A stretch of 64,000 nt of DNA from Tetragonia tetragonoides (Eukaryota > Streptophyta > Magnoliopsida > Caryophyllales > Aizoaceae), in contig CM076154.1 in the NCBI GenBank assembly GCA_038025085.1, positions 24,170,501 to 24,234,500 on the forward strand. Direction: 5' to 3'. Positions 21,701 to 33,830 of this stretch are shown one piece after another (position 1 is the stretch's first letter; each line of letters begins with the position of its first letter). A program made the position numbers and the translations under genes. The notes below the pieces were generated by a model. That model made no database searches and was not told where the DNA came from. It was given only the letters and a program-made list of their open reading frames with translations.

Positions 21701-24700
21701 TGTGTTGTATATTAAGAGAAAGCACCCAAATGCTTTGTTTGCATTCATTTGAGTGAGAAACTTAACCAAGGATGGTTACAAGTACATACAAGCTTCAACT
21801 CAAGCTTTTGAATGTATTTACGCGTTTTAACAGCTCTTACGATTAGGGTGAAAGAGATTGAGGTCTTTTGTGTTCTATATTAAGACAAAGCACCCAAATG
21901 CTTTGTTTGCATTCATTTGAGTGAGAAACTATACCAAGGATGTTTACAAGTGCAAACAAGCTTTAACTCCACCTTTTGAATGCATTTACGCGTTTTAAAA
22001 GCTCATATGACTAGGGTGAAAAAGATTGAGTTCTTTTGTGTTGTATTTTAAGAGAAAGCATTCAAAAGCTTGAGTTGAAGCTTGTTTGTACTTGTAAACA
22101 TTCTTGGTGTAGTTTCTCACTCAAATGAATGCAAACAAACCATCTGGGTGCTTTCTCTTAATATACAACACAAAAGAACTCAAACTCTTTCACCCTAGTC
22201 ATATGAGCTTTTAAAACGCGTAAATGCATTCAAAAGGTGGAGTTAAAGCTTGTTTATACTTGTAAACATCCTTGGTGTAGTTTCTCACTCTAATGAATGC
22301 AAACAAAGCATTTGGGTGCTTTCTGTTAATATACAACACAAAAGACCTCAATCTCTTTCACCCTAATCGTAAGAGCTGTTAAAACGTGTAAATACATTCA
22401 AATGCTTGAGTTGAAGCTTGTTTGTACTTGTAAACATCCTTGGTTAAGTTTCTGACTCAAATGAATGCAAACAAAGCATCTGGGTGCTTTCTCTTAATAT
22501 ACAACACAAAAGAACTCAATCTCTTTCACCCTAGTCATATGAGCTTTTAAAACGCGTAAATGCTTTCAAAAGCTTGAGTTGAAGCTTGTTTGTACTTGTA
22601 AACCTTATTGGTATAGTTTCTCCCTCAAATGAATGCAAACAAAGCATTTGGGTGCTTTCTCTTAATATACAACACAAAAGAACTCAATCTCTTTCACCCT
22701 AGTCATATGAGCTTTTAAAACGCGTATTTTCAGAGAGTAGTTTCTCACTCAAATGAATGCAAACAAAGCATTTACAAGTATTTCAACTCAAGCTTTCAAA
22801 AGCATTTGTTTGTACTTGTAAACATCCTTGGTTAAGTTTCTCACTCAAATAAATGCAAACAAAGCATCTCGGTGAGTGAGAAACTATACCAAGGATGTTT
22901 ACAAGTACAAACAAGCTTCAACTCAAGCTTTTGAATGTATTTACGCGTTTTGAATGCCTTTACGCGTTTTAACGGCTCTTACGACTAGGGTGAAAGAGAT
23001 TGAGTTCTTTTGAGTTGTATATTAAGAGAAATCACCCAGATGCTTTGTTTGCATTCATTTGAGGAGAAACTACACCAAGGATGTTTACAAGTACAAACAA
23101 GCTTCAACTCAAGCTTTTGAATGCATTTACGCGTTTTGAATACATTTACGCGTTTTAACAGTTCTTACGACTACGGTGAAAGAGATTGAGTTCTTTTGTG
23201 TTGAAAATTAAGAGAAAGCACCCAGATGCTTTGTTTGCATTCATTTAAGTGAGAAATACACCCAGGATGTTTACAAGTACAAACAAGCTTCAACTCAAGC
23301 TTTTGAATGCATTTACGCGTTTTAAAAGCGCATACGACTAGGGTGAAAGAGATTGAGTTCTTTTGTGTTGTATTTTCAGAGAAAGCACCCAAAAGCTTTG
23401 TTTTCATTCATTGGAGTGAGAAAATACACCAAGGATGTTTACAAGTACAAACAAGCTTCAACTCAAGCTTTTGAATGTATTTACGCGTTTTAAAAGCTCA
23501 TATGACTAGGGTGAAAGAGATTGAGGTCTTTTGTGTTGTATATTAATAGAAAGCACCCAAATGCTTTATTTGCATTCATTTGAGTGAGAAACTACACCAA
23601 GGATGTTTACAAGTACAAACAAGCTTTAACTCGTAAATGCAAACAAGCTTTACATTTACAAACAAGCTTTAACTCGTACAAACATGCGTTTTAAAATGCG
23701 TAAATGCATTCAAAAAGTGGAGTTAAAGCTTGTTTGTGCTTGTAAGCATCCTTGGTGTAGTTTCTCACTGAAATTATATGCATTTACAAACAAGCTTTTG
23801 AATGCATTTACGCGTTTTAAAAGCTCATATGACTAGGGTGAAAAAGATTGAGTTCTTTTGTGTTGTATTTTAAGAGAAAGCAACCAAAAGCTTTGTTTGC
23901 ATTCATTTCAGTGAGAAACTACACCAAGAATGTTTACAAGTACAAACAAGCTTCAACTCAAGCTTTTGAATTTATTTACGCGTTTTAAAAGCTCATATGA
24001 CTAGGGTGAAAAAGATTGAGTTCTTTTGTGTTGTATATTAAGAGAAAGCACCCAAATGCTTTGTTTGCATTCATTTGAGTGAGAAACTTAACCAAGGATG
24101 GTTACAAGTACATACAAGCTTCAACTCAAGCTTTTGAATGTATTTACGCGTTTTAACAGCTCTTACGATTAGGGTGAAAGAGATTGAGGTCTTTTGTGTT
24201 CTATATTAAGACAAAGCACCCAAATGCTTTGTTTGCATTCATTTGAGTGAGAAACTATACCAAGGATGTTTACAAGTGCAAACAAGCTTTAACTCCACCT
24301 TTTGAATGCATTTACGCGTTTTAAAAGCTCATATGACTAGGGTGAAAAAGATTGAGTTCTTTTGTGTTGTATTTTAAGAGAAAGCATTCAAAAGCTTGAG
24401 TTGAAGCTTGTTTGTACTTGTAAACATTCTTGGTGTAGTTTCTCACTCAAATGAATGCAAACAAACCATCTGGGTGCTTTCTCTTAATATACAACACAAA
24501 AGAACTCAAACTCTTTCACCCTAGTCATATGAGCTTTTAAAACGCGTAAATGCATTCAAAAGGTGGAGTTAAAGCTTGTTTATACTTGTAAACATCCTTG
24601 GTGTAGTTTCTCACTCTAATGAATGCAAACAAAGCATTTGGGTGCTTTCTGTTAATATACAACACAAAAGACCTCAATCTCTTTCACCCTAATCGTAAGA

Positions 24701-25758
24701 GCTGTTAAAACGTGTAAATACATTCAAATGCTTGAGTTGAAGCTTGTTTGTACTTGTAAACATCCTTGGTTAAGTTTCTGACTCAAATGAATGCAAACAA
24801 AGCATCTGGGTGCTTTCTCTTAATATACAACACAAAAGAACTCAATCTCTTTCACCCTAGTCATATGAGCTTTTAAAACGCGTAAATGCTTTCAAAAGCT
24901 TGAGTTGAAGCTTGTTTGTACTTGTAAACCTTATTGGTATAGTTTCTCCCTCAAATGAATGCAAACAAAGCATTTGGGTGCTTTCTCTTAATATACAACA
25001 CAAAAGAACTCAATCTCTTTCACCCTAGTCATATGAGCTTTTAAAACGCGTATTTTCAGAGAGTAGTTTCTCACTCAAATGAATGCAAACAAAGCATTTA
25101 CAAGTATTTCAACTCAAGCTTTCAAAAGCATTTGTTTGTACTTGTAAACATCCTTGGTTAAGTTTCTCACTCAAATAAATGCAAACAAAGCATCTCGGTG
25201 AGTGAGAAACTATACCAAGGATGTTTACAAGTACAAACAAGCTTCAACTCAAGCTTTTGAATGTATTTACGCGTTTTGAATGCCTTTAAGCGTTTTAACG
25301 GCTCTTACGACTAGGGTGAAAGAGATTGAGTTCTTTTGAGTTGTATATTAAGAGAAATCACCCAGATGCTTTGTTTGCATTCATTTGAGGAGAAACTACA
25401 CCAAGGATGTTTACAAGTACAAACAAGCTTCAACTCAAGCTTTTGAATGCATTTACGCGTTTTGAATACATTTACGCGTTTTAACAGTTCTTACGACTAC
25501 GGTGAAAGAGATTGAGTTCTTTTGTGTTGAAAATTAAGAGAAAGCACCCAGATGCTTTGTTTGCATTCATTTAAGTGAGAAATACACCAAGGATGTTTAC
25601 AAGTACAAACAAGCTTCAACTCAAGCTTTTGAATGCATTTACGCGTTTTAAAAGCGCATACGACTAGGGTGAAAGAGATTGAGTTCTTTTGTGTTGTATT
25701 TTCAGAGAAAGCACCCAAAAGCTTTGTTTTCATTCATTGGAGTGAGAAAATACACCAA
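18781..25758. repeat. HOR-B: three tandem 2326-bp higher-order repeats with internal inversions
   Basis: Units at 18781-21106, 21107-23432 and 23433-25758, each beginning GGATGTTTACAAGTACAAAC. Within the first unit satellite orientation runs plus to ~19035, minus to ~19115, plus to ~19736, minus to ~20545, plus to the end, so the repeated unit is a mosaic of opposed blocks. Units 2 and 3 share variants absent from unit 1 (AAACGTGTAAAT at ~22381 and ~24707; CAAACTCTTT at ~22189 and ~24515), so they share a later common ancestor. No genes: the 78-codon open frame repeated at 20845, 23171 and 25497 (minus strand) is satellite. Confidence 0.93.
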
Positions 25759-28700
25759 GGATGTTTACAAGTATAAACAAGCTTTAACTCCACCTTTTGA
25801 AAGAGCTTTCAAAAGCATTTGTTTGTACTTGTAAACATCCTTGGTTAAGTTTCTCACTCAAATGAATGCAAACAAAGCATCTAGGTGAGTGAGAAACTAT
25901 ACCAAGGATGTTTACAAGTACAAACAAGCTTCAACTCAAGCTTTTGAATGTATTTACGCATTTTAACGGCTCTTACGACTAGGGTGAAAGAGATTGAGTT
26001 CTTTTGTGTTGTATATTAAGAGAAATCACCCAGATGCTTTGTTTGCATTCATTCTAGGAGAAACTACACCAAGGATGTTTACAAGTACAAACAAGCTTCA
26101 ACTCAAGCTTTTGAATGCATTTACGCGTTTTGAACACATTTACGCGTTTTAACAGTTCTTACGACTACGGTGAAAGAGATTGAGGTTTTTTGTGTTGAAA
26201 ATTAAGAGAAAGCACCCAGATGCTTTGTTTGCATTCATTTAAGTGAGAAACTACACCAAGGATGTTTTCAAGTATAAACAAGCTTCAACTCAAGCTTTTG
26301 AATGCATTTACGCGTTTTAAAAGCGCATACGACTAGGGTGAAAGAGATTGAGTTCTTTTATGTTGAAAATAAGAGAATGCACCCAGATGCTTTATTTGCG
26401 TTAATTTAAGTGAGAAACTACACCAAGGATGTTTACAAGTACAAACAAGCTTTAACTCCACCTTTTGAATGCATATACGCGTTTTAAAACCTCATACGAC
26501 TAGGGTGAAAGAGATTGAGTTCTTTTGTGTTGTATTTTCAGAGAAATCATCGAAAAGCATTGTTTGCATTCATTGGAGTGAGAAAATACACCAAGGATGT
26601 TTACAAGTACAAACAAGCTTCAACTCAAGCTTTTGAATGTATTTACGCGTTTTAAAAGCTCATATGACTAGGGTGAAAGAGATTGAGGTCTTTTGTGTTG
26701 TATATTAATAGAAAGCACCCAAATGCTTTATTTGCATTCATTTGAGTGAGAAACTACACCAAGGATGTTTACAAGTACAAACAAGCTTTAACCCGTAAAT
26801 GCAAACAAGCTTTACAAGTACAAACAAGCTTTAACTCGTACAAACATGCGTTTTAAAATGCGTAAATGCATTCAAAAGGTGGAGTTAAAGCTTGTTTGTG
26901 CTTGTAAGCATCCTTGGTGTAGTTTCTCACTGAAATTATATGCATTTACAAACAAGCTTTTGAATGCATTTACGCGTTTTAAAAGCTCATATGACTAAAA
27001 TGAAAAAGATTGAGTTCTTTTGTGTTGTATTTTAAGAGAAAGCAACCAAAAGCTTTCTTTGCATTCATTTCAGTGAGCAACTACACCAAGAATGTTTACA
27101 AGTACAAACAAGCTTCAACTCAAGCTTTTGAATGTATTTACGCGTTTTAAAAGCTCATATGACTAGGGTGAAAAAGATTGAGTTATTTTGTGTTGTATAT
27201 TAAGGGAAAGCACGCAAATGCTTTGTTTGCATTTATTTGAGTGAGAAACTTAACCAAGGATGGTTACAAGTACATACAAGCTTCAACTCAAGCTTTTGAA
27301 TGTATTTACGCGTTTTAACAGCTCTTACGATTAGGGTGAAAGAGATTGAGGTCTTTTGTGTTCTATATTAAGACAAAGCACCCAAATGCTTTGTTTGCAA
27401 TCATTTGAGTGAGAAACTACACCAAGGATGTTTACAAGTCCAAACAAGCTTTAACTCCACCTTTTGAATGCATTTACGCGTTTTAAAAGCTCATATGACT
27501 AGGGTGAAAAAGATTGAGTTCTTTTGTGTTGTATTTTAAGAGAAACATTCAAAAGCTTGAGTTGAAGCTTGTTTGTACTTGTAAACATTCTTGGTGTAGT
27601 TTCTCACTCAAATGAATGCAAACAAAGCATCTGGGTGCTTTCTCTTAATATACAACACAAAAGAACTCAATCTCTTTCACCCTAGATATATGAGCTTTTA
27701 AAACGCGTAAATGCTTTCAAAAGGTGGAGTTAAAGCTTGTTTGTGCTTGTAAGCATCCTTGGTGTAGTTTCTCACTGAAATTGTATGCATTTACAAACAA
27801 GCTTTTGAATGCATTTACGCGTTTTAAAAGCTCATACGAGTAGGGTGAAAGAGATTTGAGTTCTTTTGTGTTGTAAATTAAGAGAAAGCATCCACATACT
27901 TTGTTTGGATACATTTGAGTGTGAAACTGCACCTAGGATGTTTACAAGTACAAACAAGCTTCAACTCAAGCTTTTGAATGCATTTACGCGTTTTGAAAGC
28001 TCATACGAGTAGGTGAAAGTGATTTGAGTTCTTTTATGTTGTATATTAAGAGAATGCATCCAAATACTTTGTTTGCATTCATTTGAGTGAGAAACTACAC
28101 CAAGGATGTTTACAAGTACAACCAAGCTTTAACTCCACCTTTTGAATGCGTTTACGCGTTTTAACAGCTCTTACATCTAGGGTGAAAGAGATTGAGTTCT
28201 TTTGTGTTGTATATTAAGAGAAGGCACTCAAATGCTTTGTTTGCATTCATTTGAGGGAGAAACTACACCAAGGATGTTTACAAGTACAAACAAGCTTTAA
28301 CTCAACCTTTTGAATGCATTTACGCATTTTAACAGCTCTTACAATTAGGGTGAAATAGATTGAGTTCTTTTGTGTTGTATATTAAGAGAAATCACACAAA
28401 TGCTTTGTTTGCATTCATTTGAGAGAGAAACTACACCAAGAATGTTTACAAGTACAAACAAGCTTCAACTCAAGCGTTTGAAAGCATTTACGCGTTTTAA
28501 AAGCTCATATGACTAGGGTGAAAAAGATTGAGTTCTTTTGTGTTGTATTTTAAGAGAAAGCAACCAAAAGCTTTGTTTGCATTCATTTCAGTGAGAAACA
28601 ACACCAAGAATGTTTGCAAGTACAAACAAGCTTCAACTCAAGCTTTTGAATGCATTTACGCGTTTTAAAAGCTCATATGCGTTTACGCGTAAATACATTC

Positions 28701-29150
28701 AAAAGGTGGAGTTAAAGCTTGTTTGTACTTGTAAACATCATTGGTGTAGTTTCTCACTCAAATGAATGCAAACAAAGCATTTGGGTGCTTTCTCTTAATA
28801 TACAACACAAAAGACATCAATCTCTTTCACCATAATCGTAAGAGCTGTTAAAACGCGTAAATACATTCAAAAGCTTGAGTTCAAGCTTGTTTGTAGTTGT
28901 AACCATCCTTGGTGTAGTTTCTCCCTCAAATGAATGCAAACAAAGCATTTGTGTGATTTCTCTTAATATACTACACAAAAGAACTCAATCACTTTCACCC
29001 TAGTTGTAAGAGCTGTTAAAATGCGTAAATGCATTCAAAAGGTTGAGTTAAAGCTTGTTTGTACTTGCAAACATCCTTGGTGTAGTTTCTCATTCAAATG
29101 AATGCATACAAAGCATTTGTGTGCTTTCTCTTAATATACAACAAAAAAGA
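25759..29150. repeat. 168-bp satellite array, block 3, with partial HOR-B copies
   Basis: 25759-26594 resembles the tail of the HOR-B unit (minus-to-plus join at ~25880). 26595-27780 resembles its first half (fold-back ~26850, joins at ~26935 and ~27546). Plus monomers at ~27790-28685 include the CATCCAAATACTTTG subtype and segments matching ~14070-14530. Minus orientation from ~28685 to the insertion at 29151. No genes seen. Confidence 0.88.
29146..29150. other. Target-site duplication AAAGA, left copy
   Basis: AAAGA before the element, TAAGA at 33060-33064 after it. The intact satellite reads CAAAAGACC, so one base of the right copy has probably mutated. Confidence 0.7.
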
Positions 29151-30115
29151 TGATGCGTTAGCAAAACTGAAGGTTTTTAGCTCGTTTTCAAACAATGGAT
29201 GTTTTGATAATATTTTGTTTGTTTTTTGATTATAGAGATTGAAAACGAAGTAAATGAAACGAAAAATAAGAAGAAGGAGGATAGATAGCACCACCACCAG
29301 GACTATAAAGGATTTAACCACCAAGTCAAGGCTAAAGGATACTACTTGTTTCACCAAATATCCCTAAGGACATTATAAAGAACAATAAGGTTTGTAAGCA
29401 AAAGGCAGCAGCCATTTCATATTTTCATTCATCAACAAGTGTCTTTTACATCAGCTGTTCTTACATATTTATAGGGGTCACAAATGTGCCCTAATAACCT
29501 AAGAATACTCTAGAAAGGGTGAGCTGTCCAAGAGTAGTTACCAAGCAAAATGAAATTTCAGTATTTTGCCCAGAAATGAGCCAAATACGTGCAGTACAAT
29601 TTGGAGCGCATTTCCTTCCGTTTTGGACCACTTGACAGCTGTTGCTTGTCCTTGCACAAGGACAAACGTGGGTGAGCTGTAAGGGGAGCCTCAAGCTTCA
29701 TCCTTATCCATCCCATGTGCTTTTAGACTCTCCTCATTCAGCAGCTACTTAGGGAATTCAAAATGCAATTAAAACATCCTAATTAACTAATTACATGCAA
29801 CATAATTAAGCTAACTAAGTACGAACATGTGTACGAACATTTGTACGGACAAAAACCATGTTAATCATCTAATCATGATAATTAAGCTAATTGCAAGGTT
29901 ATTTGTGTACGTGCATGTGCACGGCATGTTGTACGGACTAATAATGTACGGACTAATCAGGTTAATGTCATTGAAAGGACATTAAGGCCCCTAGGACCAT
30001 TGATGAAGCCACCATGTACTAAAAGTGTGCCATAGAACATGATAGTATCATTGATGGACCAAGAACAGATTGTATGGAACTTAAGTGAAGACAGGAGCTT
30101 GATGCCAACGCATCA
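29151..30115 (-). repeat. 3' LTR of the gag-only element (left copy)
   Basis: On the + strand reads TGATGCGTTAGC to AACGCATCA; offset to the right copy is a constant 2944 bp without indels. A reversed TATA box (TATTTATA) lies at 29466-29473. The gag frame runs about 32 codons into it (stop at 30019-30021). Confidence 0.93.
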
Positions 30116-31182
30116 TACACCCGGTGTTGTTTAGGACTTGCCCTCAAGTCCTGGAAGTAGAAAGCTTTCCAATGTAGCTCAATGAAGTAGGTGCTGAACT
30201 TTCCACCCCGAATACGGCCTCTAATCCAAGCCCCAATTGATCTCGTGACATCTTTACAATGTTGCTGCATTTGTACCTCAAAGAACAGTGGCACGATTGT
30301 ACCAATCCCCACTCTAGGAAAGTTATTAAAATCCGTCCAATCTGATTTGTACCTTCGAGGTACACACTCAAACAAAGAGAAGTTCAATTGTTTGATCATT
30401 TCAGAACAAGAAGAAGATAATAAGCAAGGTAATATTCTTTTGAGCTTAAGATCTTGAAACGGCTCTTTCATGATGCACATGCTGATTTCTTCATTTTGGG
30501 TTTGTTCATTGACAGTAAAAGAATTATAGGAGCCATTGTGACCTTTCACGAGGGGTTGTCTAACAATCTCTTCTACCACCTGTTTGCTTGGGGTTTCACA
30601 TTGAGAAGTAACAAAGGCGCTTGTCTTAGCTGTTGCTTGCATAACCTCATGACAAATGATAGTTATATCACTAGAGGGTTGTAACTCTTGTTCAAGAGCT
30701 GCTGATTCAAGAACAATTTCGAACCTGCCCTTGTCTTCCTCTTGAGCTAAAGTTGGCTCTTCAAATGTTTCTCCAATCATTCGCCATTCCTCTAGGCTCA
30801 CAATTGTGGGAGCTTCATTTTCACGAGCTTTCATGTTAGCCACATGCTCATGGTTGTGTGGAGTGTAAAAAGCTCGTGACGTGAACTTTGGCACAAACTT
30901 TCTAATGAGTTCTTCTCTCATCTCACCCCAGCTTTGTATTTTCCCCTTTCCAATCCTTCTTCTTCTGATTTCTAAGAGTTCCCACCAAATCAAAGCATCA
31001 CAATCGAAAGAACTCGTCACAAGTTCTATTTTCTTGCGATTAGAAAACTCCAAGACTTTAAACCATTCGTCCACCGTCTCAAGCCACGTATAAAAATCTT
31101 CAGAATAGAGAAACCCACCAAATTTAGGAAAGTCAATCTCTAAGTCATCATCATTATACTTGGTATCATAAAGACAAGACAT
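30019..31182 (-). CDS. gag: Gag-like protein of the non-autonomous element (387 aa)
   Basis: Reads from ATG at 31182 down to 30019. Residues ~15-100 match the Ty3/gypsy-type Gag domain: DFPKFGGFLYSEDFYTWLET, then ALIWWELL and a basic RRRRIGKGKIQSW stretch before EELIRKFVPKF. No CX2CX4HX4C zinc knuckle is present. The middle is acidic and not recognised. The C-terminal piece (FYFQDLRASPKQHRV) resembles the extreme end of gypsy pol, as if an internal deletion joined gag to the pol terminus. The last 32 residues are LTR-encoded. The frame is open throughout, so a protein is possible, perhaps to package the element RNA; no expression evidence exists here. Confidence 0.8.
   Translation of the reverse strand: MSCLYDTKYNDDDLEIDFPKFGGFLYSEDFYTWLETVDEWFKVLEFSNRKKIELVTSSFDCDALIWWELLEIRRRRIGKGKIQSWGEMREELIRKFVPKFTSRAFYTPHNHEHVANMKARENEAPTIVSLEEWRMIGETFEEPTLAQEEDKGRFEIVLESAALEQELQPSSDITIICHEVMQATAKTSAFVTSQCETPSKQVVEEIVRQPLVKGHNGSYNSFTVNEQTQNEEISMCIMKEPFQDLKLKRILPCLLSSSCSEMIKQLNFSLFECVPRRYKSDWTDFNNFPRVGIGTIVPLFFEVQMQQHCKDVTRSIGAWIRGRIRGGKFSTYFIELHWKAFYFQDLRASPKQHRVYDALASSSCLHLSSIQSVLGPSMILSCSMAHF
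30134..30151. other. Short hairpin beside the 3' LTR
   Basis: GGACTTGCCCTCAAGTCC: 7-bp perfect arms around CCCT, 18 bp inside the LTR edge at 30115. It lies where a polypurine tract would be sought. The sequence right at the LTR edge is not a good polypurine tract. Confidence 0.6.
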
Positions 31183-32080
31183 TTTTTTGGAGTTAGGTTG
31201 TGTTTGAGTTCGGATGGTGTTTGGGCTGTTTTTGGGTTCTTTGTGGACTTTGTGTTGTGGAATGACGGGATAAGATAATCAAATGCAATGAATACTCAAA
31301 ACTATCCAATGATTCAACACCCAATTCCAGTTTCAACAAAGATCCATAAGAGAACAAACGCCAATTGCAACAGCTCAACTTCAAACACAACAAATTTTGC
31401 ACGTACACGAACAGCTCAACAAATCTCAAAATTTCTTACATACAAGGGTGACAAAACCCGAAATCTACCAAGATAATTTGTAGTATAAGGTATTAGGAGG
31501 CTATAGGAGTAAGAAAGACATAAACTTAATCTCTAGATCTTGAGCAAAATGCCAACATGACTCCTGTTCGCAACCCAGCAGGACCAACAAAATGTTTGAG
31601 CACCAATGAATGCCAAAGACTCAACCTTTTAACTTCAAACCACTTGGATAACAAAGATATAACCCCAAATAAGATAACCAGGTATAAATACCACAAGACT
31701 CACCACAACGTTGCAGAATAAATTCAGAACAAACAAGCAATGCAACAAATAAGATCCCAGTTCACGCTCAGCACATTTAGCAACTTCTCACAATAAACTG
31801 CTCCAACCCACAATGATTTAAGCAAAACCACCAAGATATTCCGAAAGATAAATATCTAAGGAACTCAGAAAAGTATCAAAGTTGACACCTTTACCTTTTG
31901 AAGCGCCTCCAAAAACCAAGATCCTCAGCTTGGTCCAATCGCACATCCAGCAGGAGTCACCGAGGGAAAATGCTTACTTGAGTACCCAAATCTCAACCTT
32001 TTTCTTTGAAACCAAACCCAGGTGAAAGAGGACTCTTCAAAGAAGAAAAACCTCTGAATTAACGAGCTAAGAAAACCAAA
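31183..32080 (-). other. Untranslated leader of the gag-only element
   Basis: About 900 bp between the primer site and the gag ATG. Short open frames only (up to ~78 codons); nothing recognisable as a domain. A long leader is common in non-autonomous LTR elements and could hold packaging signals, which cannot be seen by eye. Confidence 0.6.
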
Positions 32081-32092
32081 GCTCTGATACCA
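32081..32092 (-). promoter_or_regulatory. Primer binding site, tRNA-iMet (minus strand)
   Basis: GCTCTGATACCA on the + strand is the reverse complement of TGGTATCAGAGC, two bases inside the right LTR. This fixes the right LTR as 5' and the element as minus strand. Confidence 0.93.
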
Positions 32093-32094
32093 AC

Positions 32095-33059
32095 TAATGC
32101 GTTAGCAAAACTGAAGGTTTTTAGCTCGTTTTCGAACAATGGATGTTTTGATAATATTTTGTTTGTTTTTTGATTATAGAGATTGAAAACGAAGTAAATG
32201 AAACGAAAAATAAGAAGAGGGAGGATAGATAGCACCACCACCAGGACTATAAAGGATTTAACCACCAAGTCAAGGCTAAAGGATACTACTTGTTTCACCA
32301 AATATCCCTAACGACATTATGAAGAACAACAAGGTTTGTAAGCAAAAGGCAGCAGCCATTTCATATTTTCATTCATCAACAAGTGTCTTTTACATCAGCT
32401 GTTCTTACATATTTATAGGGGTCACAAATGTGCCCTAATAACCTAAGAATACTCTAGAAAGGGTGAGCTGTCCAAGAGTAGTGCCCAAGCAAAATAAAAT
32501 TTCAGTATTTTGCCCAGAAATGAGCCAAATACGTGCAGTACAATTTGGAGCGCATTTCCTTCCGTTTTGGACCACTTGACAGCTGTTGCTTGTCCTTGCA
32601 CAAGGACAAACGTGGGTGAGCTGTAAGGGGAGCCTCAAGCTTCATCCTTATCCATCCCATGTGCTTTTAGACTCTCCTCATTCAGCAGCTACTTAGGAAA
32701 TTCAAAATGCAATTAAAACATCCTAATTAACTAATTACATGCAACATAATTAAGCTAACTAAGTACGAACATGTGTACGAACATTTGTACGGACAAAAAC
32801 CATGTTAATCATCTAATCATGATAATTAAGCTAATTGCAAGGTTATTTGTGTACGTGCATGTGCACGGCATGTTGTACGGACTAATAATGTACGGACTAA
32901 TCAGGTCAATGTCATTGAAAGGACATTAAGGCACCTAGGACCATTGATGAAGCCACCATGTACTAAAAGTGTGCCATAGAACATGATAGTATCATTGATG
33001 GACCAAGAACAGATTGTATGGAACTTAAGTGAAGACAGGAGCTTGATGCCAACACATCA
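32095..33059 (-). repeat. 5' LTR of the gag-only element (right copy)
   Basis: 965 bp, pairs with 29151-30115. The inner edge reads TAATGCG where the left copy has TGATGCG, so the canonical CA end is mutated. Reversed TATA box (TATTTATA) at 32410-32417. Confidence 0.93.
32410..32417 (-). promoter_or_regulatory. TATA box in 5' LTR of the gag-only element
   Basis: TATTTATA followed by GGGG on the + strand, i.e. CCCCTATAAATA on the element's sense strand. It is the best candidate promoter for the gag-only element. Confidence 0.65.
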
Positions 33060-33144
33060 TAAGACCTCAATCTCTTTCACCCTAATCATATGAGCTTTTA
33101 AAACGCGTAAATGCATTCAAAAGCTTGAGTTGAAACTACACGTT

Positions 33145-33205
33145 TACGCGTTTTAAACAGTTTCTTAATTTTGTTTGCATTCACCTTTTGAATTTACAAG
33201 TACAA
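33145..33205 (-). repeat. Copy of a chimeric satellite join, reversed
   Basis: TTTAAACAGTTTCTTAATTT followed by TTGCATTCACCTTTTGAATT: the reverse complement of the joins at 3316-3369 and 59210-59259. Confidence 0.75.
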
Positions 33206-33422
33206 CAATGCATACAGATGTAAGAGCTGTTAAAACGCGTAAATGCATTCAAAAGGTGGAGTTAAAGCTTGTTTGTACTTGTAAACATCCTTGGTGTAGT
33301 TTTTCACTCAAATGAATGCAAACAAAGCTTTTGGGTGCTTTCTCTTAATATACAACACAAAAGACCTTTCACCCTAGTCGTATGAGGTTTTAAAACGCGT
33401 TAATGCTTTCAAAAGTTTGAGT

Positions 33423-33830
33423 TTGTTTGCATTCATTTGCGTGTGAAACTACACCTTGGATGTTTACAAGTACAAACAAGCTTTAACTCAAGCTTTTGAA
33501 TGAAAGCTTTTGAATGCATTTACGCGTTTGGGTGCATAATGAATGCAAACAAAGCATTTGGGTGACCTTGACCATAATGTCACCAAAGTAAGCATGTTTG
33601 TACATTTTTACGCGTTTACGCGTACATACAAGCTTCAACTCAAGCTTTTGAATGCATTTACGTGTTTAAACAGCTCTTACGACTAGGGTGATAGAGATTG
33701 AGTTCTTTTGTGTTGTTCATTAAGAGAAAGCACCCAAATGATTGTTTGCATTCATTTGAGTGTGAAACTACACCTAGGATGTTTAAATGTACAAACATGC
33801 TTCAACTCAAGCTTTTGAATGCATTTACGC
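33423..33830 (+). repeat. Inverted duplication, left arm
   Basis: Reads as the reverse complement of 39905-40311. Shared rare features: CATTTGCGTGTGAAACTACA, a ~35-bp non-satellite marker (CCTTGACCATAATGTCACCA, 33575-33594), GTGATAGAGATTG, TTGTTCATTAAG and ACACCTAGGATGT. Confidence 0.8.

Larger units (their letters stand above)
29151..33059 (-). mobile_element. Non-autonomous gag-only LTR retrotransposon (TR-GAG type)
   Basis: 3909-bp element, minus strand, with two 965-bp LTRs (29151-30115 and 32095-33059), a tRNA-iMet primer site next to the right LTR, and one gag-like open frame. No protease, reverse transcriptase, RNase H or integrase is visible in the 1979-bp internal region. This fits the TR-GAG class of plant non-autonomous elements, which must borrow pol from a relative. 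Aligning the LTRs by eye gives about 13 differences in 965 bp, so this insertion is older than the CRM-like one. Flanks are satellite in the same orientation on both sides with a near-perfect 5-bp duplication. Confidence 0.9.

Noticed and set aside
30191..30684. Plus-strand frames of 76-88 codons
   Set aside because: Antisense shadows of the minus-strand gag frame at 30019-31182.
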